Assembly: GCA_963971535.1 (NCBI GenBank)
Contig: OZ020592.1
Location: 59,407,060-59,471,059, forward strand
Length of the DNA: 64,000 nucleotides
Direction of reading: 5' to 3'
Source: Notolepis coatsorum
Lineage: Eukaryota; Chordata; Actinopteri; Aulopiformes; Paralepididae
Both the position numbers and the translations under genes were made by a program. Shown piece after piece: positions 30,901-41,162 of the stretch; positions within the stretch are counted from its first letter, which is position 1, and every line of letters begins with the position of its first letter. A model generated the notes under the pieces. That model had not been told where the DNA came from. It searched no databases and saw only the letters and a list, made by a program, of their open reading frames with translations.

Positions 30901-32194
30901 TGAGGATAATTTGAGTGATCTTCAGGACTCAGCCGCGCAGGCCGAGAAACAGTCGTGGACGGAGAGGGGGGCTGTAAGGGGGGCAGATGGTCTGTGGAGG
31001 AGTCATAACGGTTTGATAGTCGCCTCCATCGATCTTCTGTCCTTGGTGATACCTGAGGCTCATGGTGTTGATCACTGTGCAAGAGCAGAGACCCTGAGAC
31101 GAATCACGAAAATGGGATTTTGGTCCCCAAAGCTCCAGGCACAAATTGACGTTACACTAGCCAGGTGTTTAACATGCTTACAGGACAATGTGCGCAAAGG
31201 AGTACCGACAGTGGCGGCTTACACACCCCTCCCTGAGGGACCATTCAGACACCTGATTATGGACTACACGGATATGATAACGCCAGTGCAGGGCAAACGA
31301 TACCTCCTGGTAGTAGAGGACTGCTTTAGTCGCTGGATTGAGGCCATTCCATCTAAACACAAGAACGCGGACACAGTGATCAAGTTCCTGTGTCGCGAGG
31401 TCGTTCCGAGATTTGGAATTCCCACGATATTACAAAGCGATAATGGCCGCGAGTTCATCGACAAGGTGGTTAAAGGGCTGATGCAGAAATTAGGTATAAG
31501 ACAGCGCCTTTCCTGTGTCTATAGTCCCGGGTCGCAGGGAAAGGTGGAAAGGGCCAATCTGGTCATTAAAAACAAACTGTTGAAAATCTGTATGCAAACT
31601 AAGCTTAACTGGATTGATGCTTTGCCGCTTGCTCTGATGGCTATTAGAAGCAGCGTAAACCGCCAAACACAGCTAACACCGCATGAAATGCTTACAGGCC
31701 GCAGCATGCCAGCACCGCCATTTAGACACCTGGCTAGGGGCCCGGCATTAGATATTTTTGAGCAAGATCTGAAAAAATATCTTCAGCAATTGACTAAAAT
31801 ACATGAAGCTGTGTTTCGACAGGAGCAGAGAAAGGAGAAAAGGGGGGTGAAGGAGGCGGAGAAGGAAGCCACCAAACCGAGGCTGATTCCTGGGGACTTG
31901 GTCTTCGTAAAGGTCCACAAGAGGAAGTGGTCATCACCCCGGAGAGAGGGCCCGTACGAGGTGATCCGATCAACTGGGACGGCAGTCCAAGTCAAAGGAT
32001 CAGCGACCTGGTTCCACTTCAATCACTGCATAAAGGCCAGCGGCGACCTCTTGGGGGATACAATCGATCGCAGTTATGCAGAACCCGACATGGAGGGCCC
32101 GAGACGGCAACTGGAAGGTGCAGTGCCTGCTGATGCTCCCGCAGATGTTGGCAGCAGTGTGCGGACGGTCGGCCGGGGGCAACGACGTCATTGA
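27998..32194 (+). CDS. pol: retroviral pro-pol polyprotein
   Basis: 1398 codons, open throughout. Protease has its DTG active site at residues 28-30 and LLGRD near 90. RT has LPQGFAHSPHYF and YADD at 500-503. RNase H begins with LFVDGSC (Asp 808). Integrase has an HHCC zinc site (His 1022, His 1026, Cys 1057, Cys 1060). Its DDE triad is Asp 1089, Asp 1148 and Glu 1184, with exactly 35 residues between the last two. A C-terminal SH3-like domain ends the protein (PRREGPYEV). The products would be a protease, a DNA polymerase with RNase H, and an integrase acting in the virion and nucleus. The first ATG codon is internal to the gag-pol frame, so synthesis probably relies on UAG readthrough. It overlaps the env start by 119 bp. 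All catalytic residues I looked for are present. Confidence 0.95.
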   Translation: MIVVSKGAEQEPILQVLVEGKLTEMMADTGAGFSCIKQKYAAHLPQSGQYVRTVGFSGKTQLIPTSDPISMTFNNKTITIPVLISDSTPRNLLGRDAMCKLGCKILCTPEGIQIEQDVYQMMLQGTGEKEATVFWLGNIDAELQRVCDPWEPFLKAQLPQSRQTNMEAHCTLQYLTDSDLIRNKAWLQGQPEQVQINSSTIIVGRQGAALRVNTSKYLREQHRLRDAAPHITLRINPGYESEHLGSMIQESETQRWVSTESLLIWNSADGSFIKIMISFSVLAKPQVIRLPGDPCVILEADALLEQDMLARTPEQLWSKHDTDVGLILSAQPVKVRLKKGCRPPFIRQYTMKPESEEAISHQIEGLLKAGVLVPFESRCNTPIHPVLKADRARYRLVHDLRAVNDVVSGPEAEVANPHTLLTNIPSSSQYYTVIDLTQAFFSVPLEKESQYLFAFTHRGKQYSYTRLPQGFAHSPHYFSKALKEDLQGVCDTLLSTVLLYADDILICSDTRQQCHEDSIKVLRGLAMGGHKASRSKLQYCQPKVEYLSRVIQKGIKNISPTQLEAVSKAPRPLTVRQMMTFLGMTGYSSEWVEDYTIATAPLRMMIKEAGTDKLRAPLTWTEEGEDAFINIKRLLLQAPALALPDYEKCFHLFVSHRAQHATAVLTQTQGGSGKKQPIAYYSRALSPVEQGLPPCYQALAAAHLMYEKATAVTMGYDICIWTHHKLANLIERGKFVLTSQRQQAYMRLLQYSDVTIKTCHSSNPADLVPLPSEGQPHECEVEVQAFVKLRPDLGVDPLAIAELSLFVDGSCYREGENLRSGYAVVQCKPTGETLTRKAGQCMQPCSAQLAELIALTEACILAKDRTVNIFTDSAYAHGVCHLFAAIWKARGFKKSDGSPILHHKQVVALIQAVKLPKSIAIVKCQAHRKDLSFVTTGNNAADEAAKAAAAVPSTAVLMFAAELTTEVTEDNLSDLQDSAAQAEKQSWTERGAVRGADGLWRSHNGLIVASIDLLSLVIPEAHGVDHCARAETLRRITKMGFWSPKLQAQIDVTLARCLTCLQDNVRKGVPTVAAYTPLPEGPFRHLIMDYTDMITPVQGKRYLLVVEDCFSRWIEAIPSKHKNADTVIKFLCREVVPRFGIPTILQSDNGREFIDKVVKGLMQKLGIRQRLSCVYSPGSQGKVERANLVIKNKLLKICMQTKLNWIDALPLALMAIRSSVNRQTQLTPHEMLTGRSMPAPPFRHLARGPALDIFEQDLKKYLQQLTKIHEAVFRQEQRKEKRGVKEAEKEATKPRLIPGDLVFVKVHKRKWSSPRREGPYEVIRSTGTAVQVKGSATWFHFNHCIKASGDLLGDTIDRSYAEPDMEGPRRQLEGAVPADAPADVGSSVRTVGRGQRRH

Positions 32195-32651
32195 GAACCG
32201 TCACGGTCGACCCGTCCTTGAGGATGACGGGTTTGAGTGGGTAAGAGTCCCACGGGGTCCCGCTCAGGCTCAAGTACCGGCAGGCTTTCATGACCAGGCT
32301 CAGAATCAGGCGCCCCCTCTGCCCCCCATCGAGGAAGGGGGGGAGAAGATAAGACTACAACCAAAAGGGGTGTTTCCCGGAGGACCGCAAGGGCATGTTT
32401 TTGATTTTGACCATTCCCCCGTTACAGGCGGGGATACTGACCACTATACTAACGAGGATCGGGTTGTGAAATGTGCGGTGTCAATGTTGGTGTCAGCAAT
32501 ACGCCCTCAGCAGTATCACAATATGTGTGTAATCATCATCCATTGGAGTGCAGAGCGTAACAGAATGAGATTGAGTTTAGAGGTGGGACGGTGGACGGCG
32601 ACGCTAAAACGAAGTTCTGCTCGCTACCATCTGCCTCTAAATACTACTTAA
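32076..32651 (+). pseudogene. env: retroviral env, leader and SU N-terminal part
   Basis: The ATG at 32076 lies inside the pol end. A hydrophobic stretch (QCLLMLPQMLAAVCG) about 15-30 residues in is a plausible signal peptide. The frame closes at 32651, and env-like coding continues in another frame from about 32600, so a frameshift lies near 32600-32650. Confidence 0.65.
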
Positions 32652-33199
32652 GATCCGTTTCATGTTGGGCCGCTGAATGCACGGTGCGCATAGACCGTCC
32701 TGAGAGGCATATAGTGCGTGCATATGCCAACGCTACATTGACGGAGGTAGTAGACGTGGACGGGAGAGCTGACGTCTCCATTTGCGCAACTGCGGTGGGG
32801 GTAGAAAGGAGAGTTGAGCCTGTCCCGAACCAAGCACAGGGGACAGGGGTGAGGGGAAAAAGGGAGGTCAAGGACACTGAGTCGGAAGAGGTGGGGGGAC
32901 AGGATATGTTCCAGAGGACAGCCGGAACGTTGAGGGACTCAGTGGGCTCACTCTGGGCCAGGTTGAGGGGTTTGCTTCCTCCCGGGGAACAAGATGGGGG
33001 CGACTATGACTATGACGAGGAAAACCCGGAGGCTGACCCTATTTATAGGGCGGCTTTAGGGAATGAGTGGTTTAAGTGGGTCCAGTACACGAGCGCGCAG
33101 AATCAGATAGAGGATTGTTATGTCTGCTCCAAGGCACGTCCGGATAGGCTGCTGGTGAAGGGCACGAAGTTCAGTTGGGCTCAGTGTGACAGGGATTAG
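32652..33199 (+). pseudogene. env: retroviral env, SU middle part
   Basis: The frame carries several Cys residues and NAT as a possible glycosylation site. An acidic DYDYDEENPE stretch follows, then CYVC at 33116-33127, a CxxC motif like the one that pairs with TM in gamma-type envelopes. It closes with TAG at 33197-33199. Confidence 0.65.
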
Positions 33200-34087
33200 G
33201 GAGGGGGTAGGCACCCCGAACCTCTAGTCCCTAACAGGCGGCAGTGGGCTCGCAAGAGTCTGGGCGCACGTTAAACACACACTATAGTGCTGGGGAGTTA
33301 CTGAAGGCCCTCGTGCGTAACGAGGTATGCATTAACATACCACTGTGGAACCGTCTAGTCGGCCCAGGAAACGTTGCACGTAAGTTGGTGTGGGCACTGG
33401 GTGGTACGTGGACGACAGTCCACACCTAGGAGCAGGGCGGTGCACCGGAAGGGGCACAGCTCCTGCCGTGAACAGGCAAGGCTGGCGAAAACAGTCAATA
33501 TTTCCATGCCCGGAGCAAGCGGGGTGGGGACAAGACCGTCGGTTTCTAAACTGAGTGGCTGATAGGTACTACGGACAGTCAGCCGCTTGGGGTCCTGACT
33601 TGATGACGGACTATGAGGTCGCTATCGACTGGGTCGCCAGCCGGTTGGGAGAGCGTTATGACCCTGTTTATAGTCACAGAAACGCGGGATGTGGGACTGT
33701 GAGTGACTGGACAACAGTGGCATAAATGCACCTGGCTTAATGTACAGTCAGGCCACAGTAACCTTACTAGTCGATACAGGGTTAGTAGGCGAGTTGTGCT
33801 TCTGTGATCAGTGTTTTTGAAAAGAAAATGCTGGGAAGCAGAGGGATGAGGGGTGTCAATTCAGAGGAATCTGGATTGTCTCTCCTAAGATTGGAAAGGG
33901 ACCCAGCCTTAAACTGCACCTGAAGGTAAAATAAGGGGACTGCTTCCGTTCATGAGAGGAGACCTTACCGCCGGAAGTGGAGACCTGCATCTCTGTTGGG
34001 GGAGAGGGGCCGACGTCGGACAAGGCAGTCCTAAGAAAGGAGCTGGTTGTTGCGTCGTAGCGGACTGCCTAAACCTTACGGGGAGAG
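33200..34087 (+). pseudogene. env: env region with many stops
   Basis: No frame stays open. Short SU-like pieces remain (CCVVADCLNLTGRG near 34030-34085). The left arm of a 386-bp inverted repeat starts at 33797. Confidence 0.6.
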
Positions 34088-35225
34088 GTGCATCTAAGTA
34101 GGGGAAGGAGTGCATCCGAACGGGAGGAGGGTACTCTTAACTGGAAGGAGGTTAAAAGGGTCAAAGCGGCAGAGGCATGGGAGGGGCCCCATAATAGTCG
34201 CCCTTGGTGTGAGGCAGAGTGTTTGGGGTTTCTCGGCTCTAGTCGTTTTAAGGCGGCAGGAAACGTCACGGATTTCAAGGATGTCACTATGCGGGAACGT
34301 TGTAGGAAATTGGATGTACGTGTGCAGGGGGTAGCGACGGGGTTGCCAATACCCAGAGGTGTCAAACTATGGCTGACCAAGGATTTTGAGTGCTTGCAAA
34401 AGGAGGGGACCCGGGACGTAGGGGAGGTGGCAGAGGGGCGGTGCACTACTATTTGGAGCATCACGACTAACTGCACGAAAGAAGGAAAGTGTGGACACGG
34501 GGTCGTGTTGAAGGGAGTGGATACCAACCCACGGCCTGTAGCTTGCCCTTTTCATGTCCAGGATATAGCACTGGCGGACCAATACTGGCTCTGCGGCGGT
34601 AGGAGGTTGAGGAATACACTTCCTTTAGATTGGTCAGGTAGATGTGCTCGGGTTCAGGCGATCATGCCAATGGTGGTCCTACCATTATCAGTTACGGAAG
34701 GACCTTCTGAGTCTCCTATCTCTCGAACAAAGCGTAGCTACAAGGCAGACCCAAGGGTGTATTTGGACAGCATAGGACAGCCAAGGGGCATTCCAGCCGA
34801 GTTCATGGCTAAGAATGAGATTGCGGCAGGGTTTGGATATCCCATGCCTCTGCCGCTTTGACCCTTTTAACCTCCTTCCAGTTAAGAGTACCCTCCTCCC
34901 GTTCGGATGCACTCCTTCCCCTACTTAGATGCACCTCTCCCCGTAAGGTTTAGGCAGTCCGCTACGACGCAACAACCAGCTCCTTTCTTAGGACTGCCTT
35001 GTCCGACGTCGGCCCCTCTCCCCCAACAGAGATGCAGGTCTCCACTTCCGGCGGTAAGGTCTCCTCTCATGAACGGAAGCAGTCCCCTTATTTTACCTTC
35101 AGGTGCAGTTTAAGGCTGGGTCCCTTTCCAATCTTAGGAGAGACAATCCAGATTCCTCTGAATTGACACCCCTCATCCCTCTGCTTCCCAGCATTTTCTT
35201 TTCAAAAACACTGATCACAGAAGCA
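33797..35225. repeat. 386-bp inverted repeat within env
   Basis: Left arm 33797-34182 and right arm 34840-35225 are reverse complements without any mismatch I can find. They flank a 657-bp spacer. The right arm interrupts the TM-coding part of env and is bordered by TGGATAT on both sides (34834-34840 and 35226-35232). Confidence 0.93.
34088..34839 (+). pseudogene. env: retroviral env, SU C-terminal and TM N-terminal part
   Basis: The frame includes a furin-like RTKR at 34724-34735, followed by the start of TM (LDSIGQPRGIPAEFMAKNEI). Potential N-glycosylation sites (NVT, NCT) are present. It is cut by the right arm of the inverted repeat. Confidence 0.75.
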
Positions 35226-35795
35226 TGGATATCGGTCAATAAGAACACAGGGTGGATCAACTATTTGTTTTACAATCAGCAGCGGTATCTCAACTACACC
35301 GAGGAGGCGTTGGATGCAATGGGGGACCAGATGCACGCGACCAGTACGGTGGCGTGGCAGAATAGACAGGCTCTGAACTGGTTAATGGCGGAGAAGGGTG
35401 GAGTCTGTTCCATGTTTGGACAGTACTGCTGCACATTCATTCCAACGAATGTGGGGCCAGGGGGAAAGTTCTCCGAGGCCATGGCTAAGCTGAAGGATTT
35501 GAGGGAGGAGTTGAGGGAGAATTCTGGCCGGAATGAAGAATGGTGGGGGAGTGGGGTGTTTGAAGGATTGGGACAGTGGGGAAGCATAATGATGCAGACG
35601 GGGATATCCATTGGGGTGGCAGGGTTGATATTGGTTCTCCTTTTCTGTTGTGGTATGCCTCTCTTGGGTAGGCTGGTAACTTCACACGTAACGAGCCGAA
35701 TGCTGATGGTGGGGCAGAAAGAGATTGAGCCACCAATCGGGCCATGCCCTCAGCTCTATGCTGCCTTAAAGGGAGACGAGGGGATAGAGGATTAG
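35226..35795 (+). pseudogene. env: retroviral env, TM ectodomain and anchor
   Basis: The frame reads NKNTGWINYLFYNQQRYLNY, then GGVCSMFGQYCCTF with the CX6CC motif (35406-35432). A charged heptad-like stretch follows, then a hydrophobic anchor (ISIGVAGLILVLLFCCG) and a 45-residue tail. It closes with TAG. It resembles gamma-type TM proteins of fish ERVs. It is detached from its upstream part, so no full envelope can be read. Confidence 0.85.
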
Positions 35796-35864
35796 GGGTA
35801 TGTTGAGGAAGGGACATTTTCTTTTTGTTTGGTTCAAGTTTTGTTTGTTTTATTCCTTTTACTT

Positions 35865-35865
<1 letters not shown>

Positions 35866-35905
<40 letters not shown>
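35866..35905. repeat. poly(A) tract in the retroviral 3' region
   Basis: About 40 consecutive A residues, 70 bp after the env stop, with no obvious SINE or LINE attached. Confidence 0.95.
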
Positions 35906-35912
<7 letters not shown>

Positions 35913-36780
35913 CAACATGTAAGGTTTTTTTTTGAAGACATTTTGTATTGGTTCTTTCCTTTAAGAGTGACGGGGGATGGTCTGAGTGATGGTTTATTTT
36001 TTATTATTTTGGTTTATTTTACTCATGGTCCTGGTCAAACCGGAATGGGAAGGGGCATCGGTATGGAATGGTACGGAGTGTCGGTTCTGAGCCTGAGGAA
36101 GCATTGAGAAGAAGTGTTCTGGGGATCGGTTCTGGGGACTGAAGGGACAAAGGGGGGGGCTGACGCAGTGGGCAAGATGGGCACCTCCCGTCCCGGCATG
36201 GGGACATGTTTCTACGGGGACTGGAGGTGTGGCGCGGTGGTTGCTGTATTGGCAAAATGTGACTTTTGGCAATACGGTGAAGAGACTATGGCGTGGGCAT
36301 GGAAGGGGGGCTGAGCGATGGACACTAGGACTCAATGTTATGGAAGAGACAATGTCATTTTTTTTTGGGGAGGGATGTTCTATGTTTAGTTCTGACGGTC
36401 AACTTCTCCTTTCCCTGATGAGAGTCGCGGTTTCCGGCCGGAACTGTGGCTCATTTGGTAAGCGGTGGAGGTTGGGGGGATTTGTCTGTCAGGTTAGGAT
36501 TATAAGTTGGGGTATTTTTTTGATGTTTTATTATTACTCTTGTTTTGAGCGGTTTTGTGTTTATTGTGAGAACGGTGGTCAGCCTTTGTTGGTCCGTTAG
36601 GGGTCCAGTGAATGAAGTAAGGTTTCTTGTTTAGTTAGACATTTAAAATTTATTATATGGCTAGGTTTCTTGTTTAGATTAGGCATTTAAACTTTTATTA
36701 TATAAATATGGTTTCTCGTTTAGTTAGACGTTCACATTTTCTTGGTTATATGATTTGGGTGGGACTAGGGATAGCCCCAA
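35906..36780 (+). other. retroviral 3' non-coding region
   Basis: G- and T-rich sequence without recognised genes. A repeated GGTTTCTTGTTTAGTTAGAC block occurs three times at about 36622-36735. Confidence 0.6.
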
Positions 36781-36789
36781 ATGGGGGAA
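36781..36789 (+). promoter_or_regulatory. polypurine tract position
   Basis: ATGGGGGAA lies directly before the 3' LTR, where plus-strand priming occurs in retroviruses. Confidence 0.6.
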
Positions 36790-37497
36790 TGTTGTGGAAA
36801 ATGTGTATATGGGGTGGACTAGTTTAATATAGGTCAACTAGCAGTGCTTAAAGACGCTAGGGCGACAGGCCGGCTGATGTTCTTAAAACAACTTTAAGTA
36901 TGGGACAGATAGGGACAGATAGACATTTCGAGTACATCACATCTTGTTCTTTTAATCTTGTACATCACATCTTGTTCTCTCTTTCACACACACACACATC
37001 TCTCTCACACACACACACACACACTCATTCTCCTTTTCACACACACACACACATATTCTCTCTCCCACACACACACACATTCATTCTCTCTTTCACACAC
37101 ACACACATCTCTCTCACACACACACACACTCATTCTACTCTTTCACACTCACACACACACATCTCACTCACTCACACACACACACTCATTTTCTCTTTCA
37201 CTAATCTTGACTCCAGCTTTATCTCTCTTCGATGTTAAATCTATGTGTCATCTTAATGTACGTCATGTCATATCTGATATAATATGTCACGTCATCATAT
37301 CTGTCATGTTGGGGCAGGGCTGGGAAGGTATTATCTGGGGGGCACGGGGGTTGGGAGGTTAGAGTGTTTTTCTTCAAACTGTGGTGACCGTCTACTGATC
37401 CATAGCTCTTCTGTTAAACCTTCTTTCCTTAAATAAATTGCTTGTTGAAACTGGAAATACCGTCTCCTGCTGTGTTAACGACTACTCAGCCACAACA
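36790..37497 (+). repeat. 3' LTR
   Basis: 708 bp. The non-microsatellite parts match the 5' LTR without visible substitutions. Differences are a tandem GGGACAGATA and CA/TC repeat lengths. AATAAA is at 37432. Confidence 0.95.
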
Positions 37498-37770
37498 GTA
37501 GTTTTAGTGTGTCTGTACATTTAGTATATTGTATTTGTATATTTTATTAATAATGTTGTATTTTACTTTTTAATTCTATTTTTAGCAATATACTGTAGGC
37601 TGATGGTAATATGTGTAATACATGTTTATGTAAATACCATGTGCTGCTGAGACCAAGGACCACAATGGAAATAAGTCTGACTTTTGTGCTATCCTTGATA
37701 ATTCTAGGATGCATGACTTGTTGTAACATGTAATGTATTTGAATAATTGTCAAATAAACTAAACTAAAAA
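37498..37770 (+). mobile_element. LINE 3' end, right half
   Basis: Continues the LINE 3' UTR cut at 21251. It ends GAGACCAAGGACCACAATGG and then TGTCAAATAAACTAAAC. The same terminal block is split around the element at 54168-59229. Confidence 0.65.
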
Positions 37771-40663
37771 GAAATAACAGGAGAAAAAAGCATCTGTTAT
37801 GAACATGATGATGTCTTTATAATTTCATGACCTCCCCAAAACCATCTGGCGACCCCCGACCCCCAGGTTGAGAACCCCTGCACTAGAAACATGACTCAGC
37901 GGTTATCAGAAACGGGAAGCAGAATTTTAAATAACACGAAAGGCAGAAACAAAAATATTTTTTACTTTGAATTATTTCATTTTATTGACATTAAAATTAT
38001 AAAAACAACTAATTATCTTGGATGCTAGTTTTTTTGGACAGCGTAAGATTCTCAAGTATGACATCTTGCAACAGTTTCTCAACAGAAGTATCCATATCTG
38101 TGTGTGTGGCAGTTCAGACAGGTCTATAAGAAATAGTTCTAATGTAGAACAAAGACCATTTTCTGCACGGTGGAACAGCAACACAGGTCCAGTAAAAATC
38201 ATCACCAAGTTACACTGTACATCAATCATCATAATAACATCCTTTAACTTTCTCAGCATGCGACCCCCCCTACCAAAGACTATCGTGGTATTTACATAAT
38301 TCTTTGGCCATTACCATGGTGGTAGTGGCCAAAATATGATGGAAATACCACGATTTACCCACAGTATCATGATTTAAATTGGATTAAGTACCAAAGACGT
38401 ACCATGGCGATACATGACATGGTCAATTATTTATACAATGGTAAAACTTAAATGACTATAATACTACCATGATACCTTTCCATAAGGTCCAAATAAAAGA
38501 AGGTTGGTGCAGCTGGTTTATAGCCCATTGGTACTTAAGTCATGTGGGGTCTCTCCTACAACAGAATCATGATATATTTTGGGTCCCTGTGACCAATAGT
38601 TTAAGAAACTGACCTCATTTTGTTGATCCATCAAGTTTATAATGCCCCTAATAACATCACATAGATTGAAATAGCATATATATGAAGACATCAGTGGTAC
38701 CAACAAATATCACAGTTTTAGCAGTTTCACATTAGTAACCGTGTCTCTTCCAGTCCCAAATCTTCAAAAGGTATTCAGCGTTTAGATTAGATATGCCAAC
38801 CTGCTTCTGCCCAAGGTTTGTATGTGTTTAAATTGTGATCAAATTCCACTTCTTGGACTGAGGAACTGAAAGCGATGAGCTTCATAATCTTTACTATGTA
38901 TTTACTATTATGCCGTTGCTTTTCTTCTTTTTCCTATGGTTTTTAGTTTGATCTTAAGAGTTTGTGTTCAATAAACAATGGTTTAACTCGCTTATTAAAA
39001 GGATTTTTAAGGAGAGCCAAGGGCCAAAATAACATATAACACAATTGGTGGATTGAAAGCCAAAAACTTCTATTGGACCATGATCATTAGAGACATATAA
39101 AGTAGTTTTTTTCCTCAAGTCTTATTATGTTTCTTGCTGGTGTTTTGTATCTGAACTAATTGGTATACAGGCTAGAACAATCTAAACTAAACTGGAAATA
39201 CAACAAACATTTGAGACATTATATTGTACGGTCTTTCATGTTATTTCTCATCCCTTTATGTGGTTTGGACAACCATTTTAATATAAATTCAGCTTTTATT
39301 CAGCTTTCTAACAGTATCTCCAACATGAATAATAATAATAAAAAAAAAAAGTGAATCAAGTTTTTGCAAATAACGCCTCCTCAGATATAATTGATGCATC
39401 ACAATACACCAGACAATATCTTCTCATCCAGTGTCATCATTTGGAGGACCAAAAACACTTTCTCGAGAGCCAAACACAATGTCTTGTGGAACCCAGTTTT
39501 GGATAACCCTGAATTAAAAGGATCTTAGCACTGGGATATTAATTCAACAGGCCATTCAATTTAATACAGTACTGTATAATATATGGCTCTTATCTGCCCT
39601 CTTCTGGCAGTGAGAGGTACTACAACACAACCAGCCAGCAGTCCGTTTTAATAGTAAATAATAGGCCCAATACATGCTTATGGAGAACATACACAAAATT
39701 GTACTTTTTTTCTCTTCACATTATTTTTCTTGCTGTGATGGAGAATATACGTTTGACCAAAACAATACAGAGCACAGCCACACATAAGTATAATTACCTT
39801 TGAGTTTATACCTTTCTCCTATACTCTCATTACACTACTGTTTTCAACCCTGTATACTTGTAGTCAATACAAGAGTAAATTAAAACAAAACAATATAATA
39901 ATAAAACATTTGATTGGCATTGTTCTGTTGTTGTATCCCTGAAGGTGAAAGGCTCTCCAGAGCCGTGTGCTAAAAGGAGTTGTGTTAATGAAATCAAAGG
40001 CAGGATCAAAGAGTTCCAAAAGAGTGTTCGAGAAGCACCAGGTGTTGCCTAGCAACAGGAAATAGTTCCAGAAGGTTAAGGCAAAAAGGGACTCATTCGT
40101 GTGACGTGGGAGTCTTTCCTTGCAATGCATTTTAGCAGAAGGTCGAAGTACCTGTTCAGCTCATTGATGGGTTCAATTCCCACCTCTCACAGGCCGACCA
40201 AAACCAACCATATTGAGAACGTCATCACGCACAGTAGTCCATTATGTTGCTTAAAAACTAAAATATCACACTTGATTTGTTGCTACTGACTTGAAAATGG
40301 TGATTTTTGTGGGTTTGAATTCCAACCATCATAGATTACATAATGAACTCTATGGCTGAATCAACCGTGCCGCGGTCCATGTTGCATGAGACACCAAAAG
40401 TCACATGTGGTTTGATATTAGGCACGTTGGCTCACTGAGCTTGAGAGGATAACGGTGATTTCATAAGAATTCCTTGTTGCCACCCGTCACAAGTCAACAT
40501 AATCCATCCTACTGTTTCAGAGTGCAGCACTGAAATCCATGGAGAAGCTTTGAAGGCGAAACTCTCCGCTTATCATTAGTTGCTGTTTAAACAGCATGGA
40601 CGAAAGTGATTCCATGTAAAACATTCAGCTATGACCTTTGTCATTTACAATCACTACAAATGT
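37771..40663. other. intergenic stretch, mostly unassigned
   Basis: A hAT-like terminus (CGACCCCCGACCCCCAGGTT then GAGAACCCCTG) ends near 37880, but I could not find its partner. A short imperfect palindrome with repeated ACCATGGT words lies at about 38270-38410. No exon or RNA gene was recognised. Confidence 0.4.
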
Positions 40664-40845
40664 TTTATTTCTGTTCCTCAACACACTTTGGTACTGTATT
40701 TCCAAACTAAACATGTTCACCATGTCCAGCACCATGACACTTATTTGATTCATGGCCTGCTTGGTCAATAATAAATATCCACTTATCACTGTCCCTTCAT
40801 AATACTTTGGTATTTCAACGATAAAACTGTTCATTTCACCCAATA
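40664..40845 (-). other. slc16a12: slc16a12 3' UTR with candidate poly(A) signal
   Basis: Read on the minus strand, AATAAA lies at 40669-40664, about 180 bases after the stop codon. Longer 3' ends are possible. Confidence 0.4.
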
Positions 40846-41105
40846 CTACGAGGCAATTATTTGACTGACGGCTGGCTTGGCCTCACTGTTGAAAGCAATG
40901 TAGCGGTCTGATTGGTGGGCCAGGCTGAGTGGGAGGGGCTCATGTTTGGCGTCCTTGACGATGGGCGTGGACGGGCGTGATGGTGTCCGGCGGCGACAGC
41001 GACGTATCCCACCAACTATGCAGAGGACCATTGAGCTGGATATGAGGGCGGCACCACTGAGGAAGAACGTTGCAGTGTAACTTCCTGTTGTGTCCACCAA
41101 CCAAC
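40846..41105 (-). CDS. slc16a12: slc16a12 last coding exon
   Basis: The acceptor is CTTCAG|GT. It encodes [20 protein letters not shown], a last helix, a basic patch ([10 protein letters not shown]) and a tail ending SQIIAS before TAG. A (GA)n microsatellite lies just upstream of the acceptor. Confidence 0.92.
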
Positions 41106-41116
41106 CTGAAGGGAGG

Positions 41117-41162
<46 letters not shown>

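Larger units (their letters stand above)
21252..37497 (+). mobile_element. endogenous retrovirus, class I (gamma/epsilon-like)
   Basis: Two LTRs (21252-21957, 36790-37497) start TGTTGTGG and end CCACAACA. The 4-bp target duplication GTAG is at 21248-21251 and 37498-37501. In order it holds a primer-binding-site position, a 3.3-kb leader, gag, pro-pol, env and a purine-rich tract. The gamma-type traits are a single zinc knuckle, a UAG between gag and pol in the same frame, CxxC in SU and CX6CC in TM. Outside microsatellites I see no substitution between the LTRs, suggesting a recent insertion. It is defective: gag is split by a frame change and an L2 insertion, and env is broken at several places. 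It carries a SINE (24263-24738). Confidence 0.93.

Noticed and set aside
33909..35113. Two identical 68-residue frames on opposite strands
   Set aside because: They are the two arms of the env inverted repeat read in an antisense frame.
32076..35795. Captured envelope gene under selection
   Set aside because: The frame is broken in at least three places and by a 386-bp inverted duplication, so no complete protein can be made.
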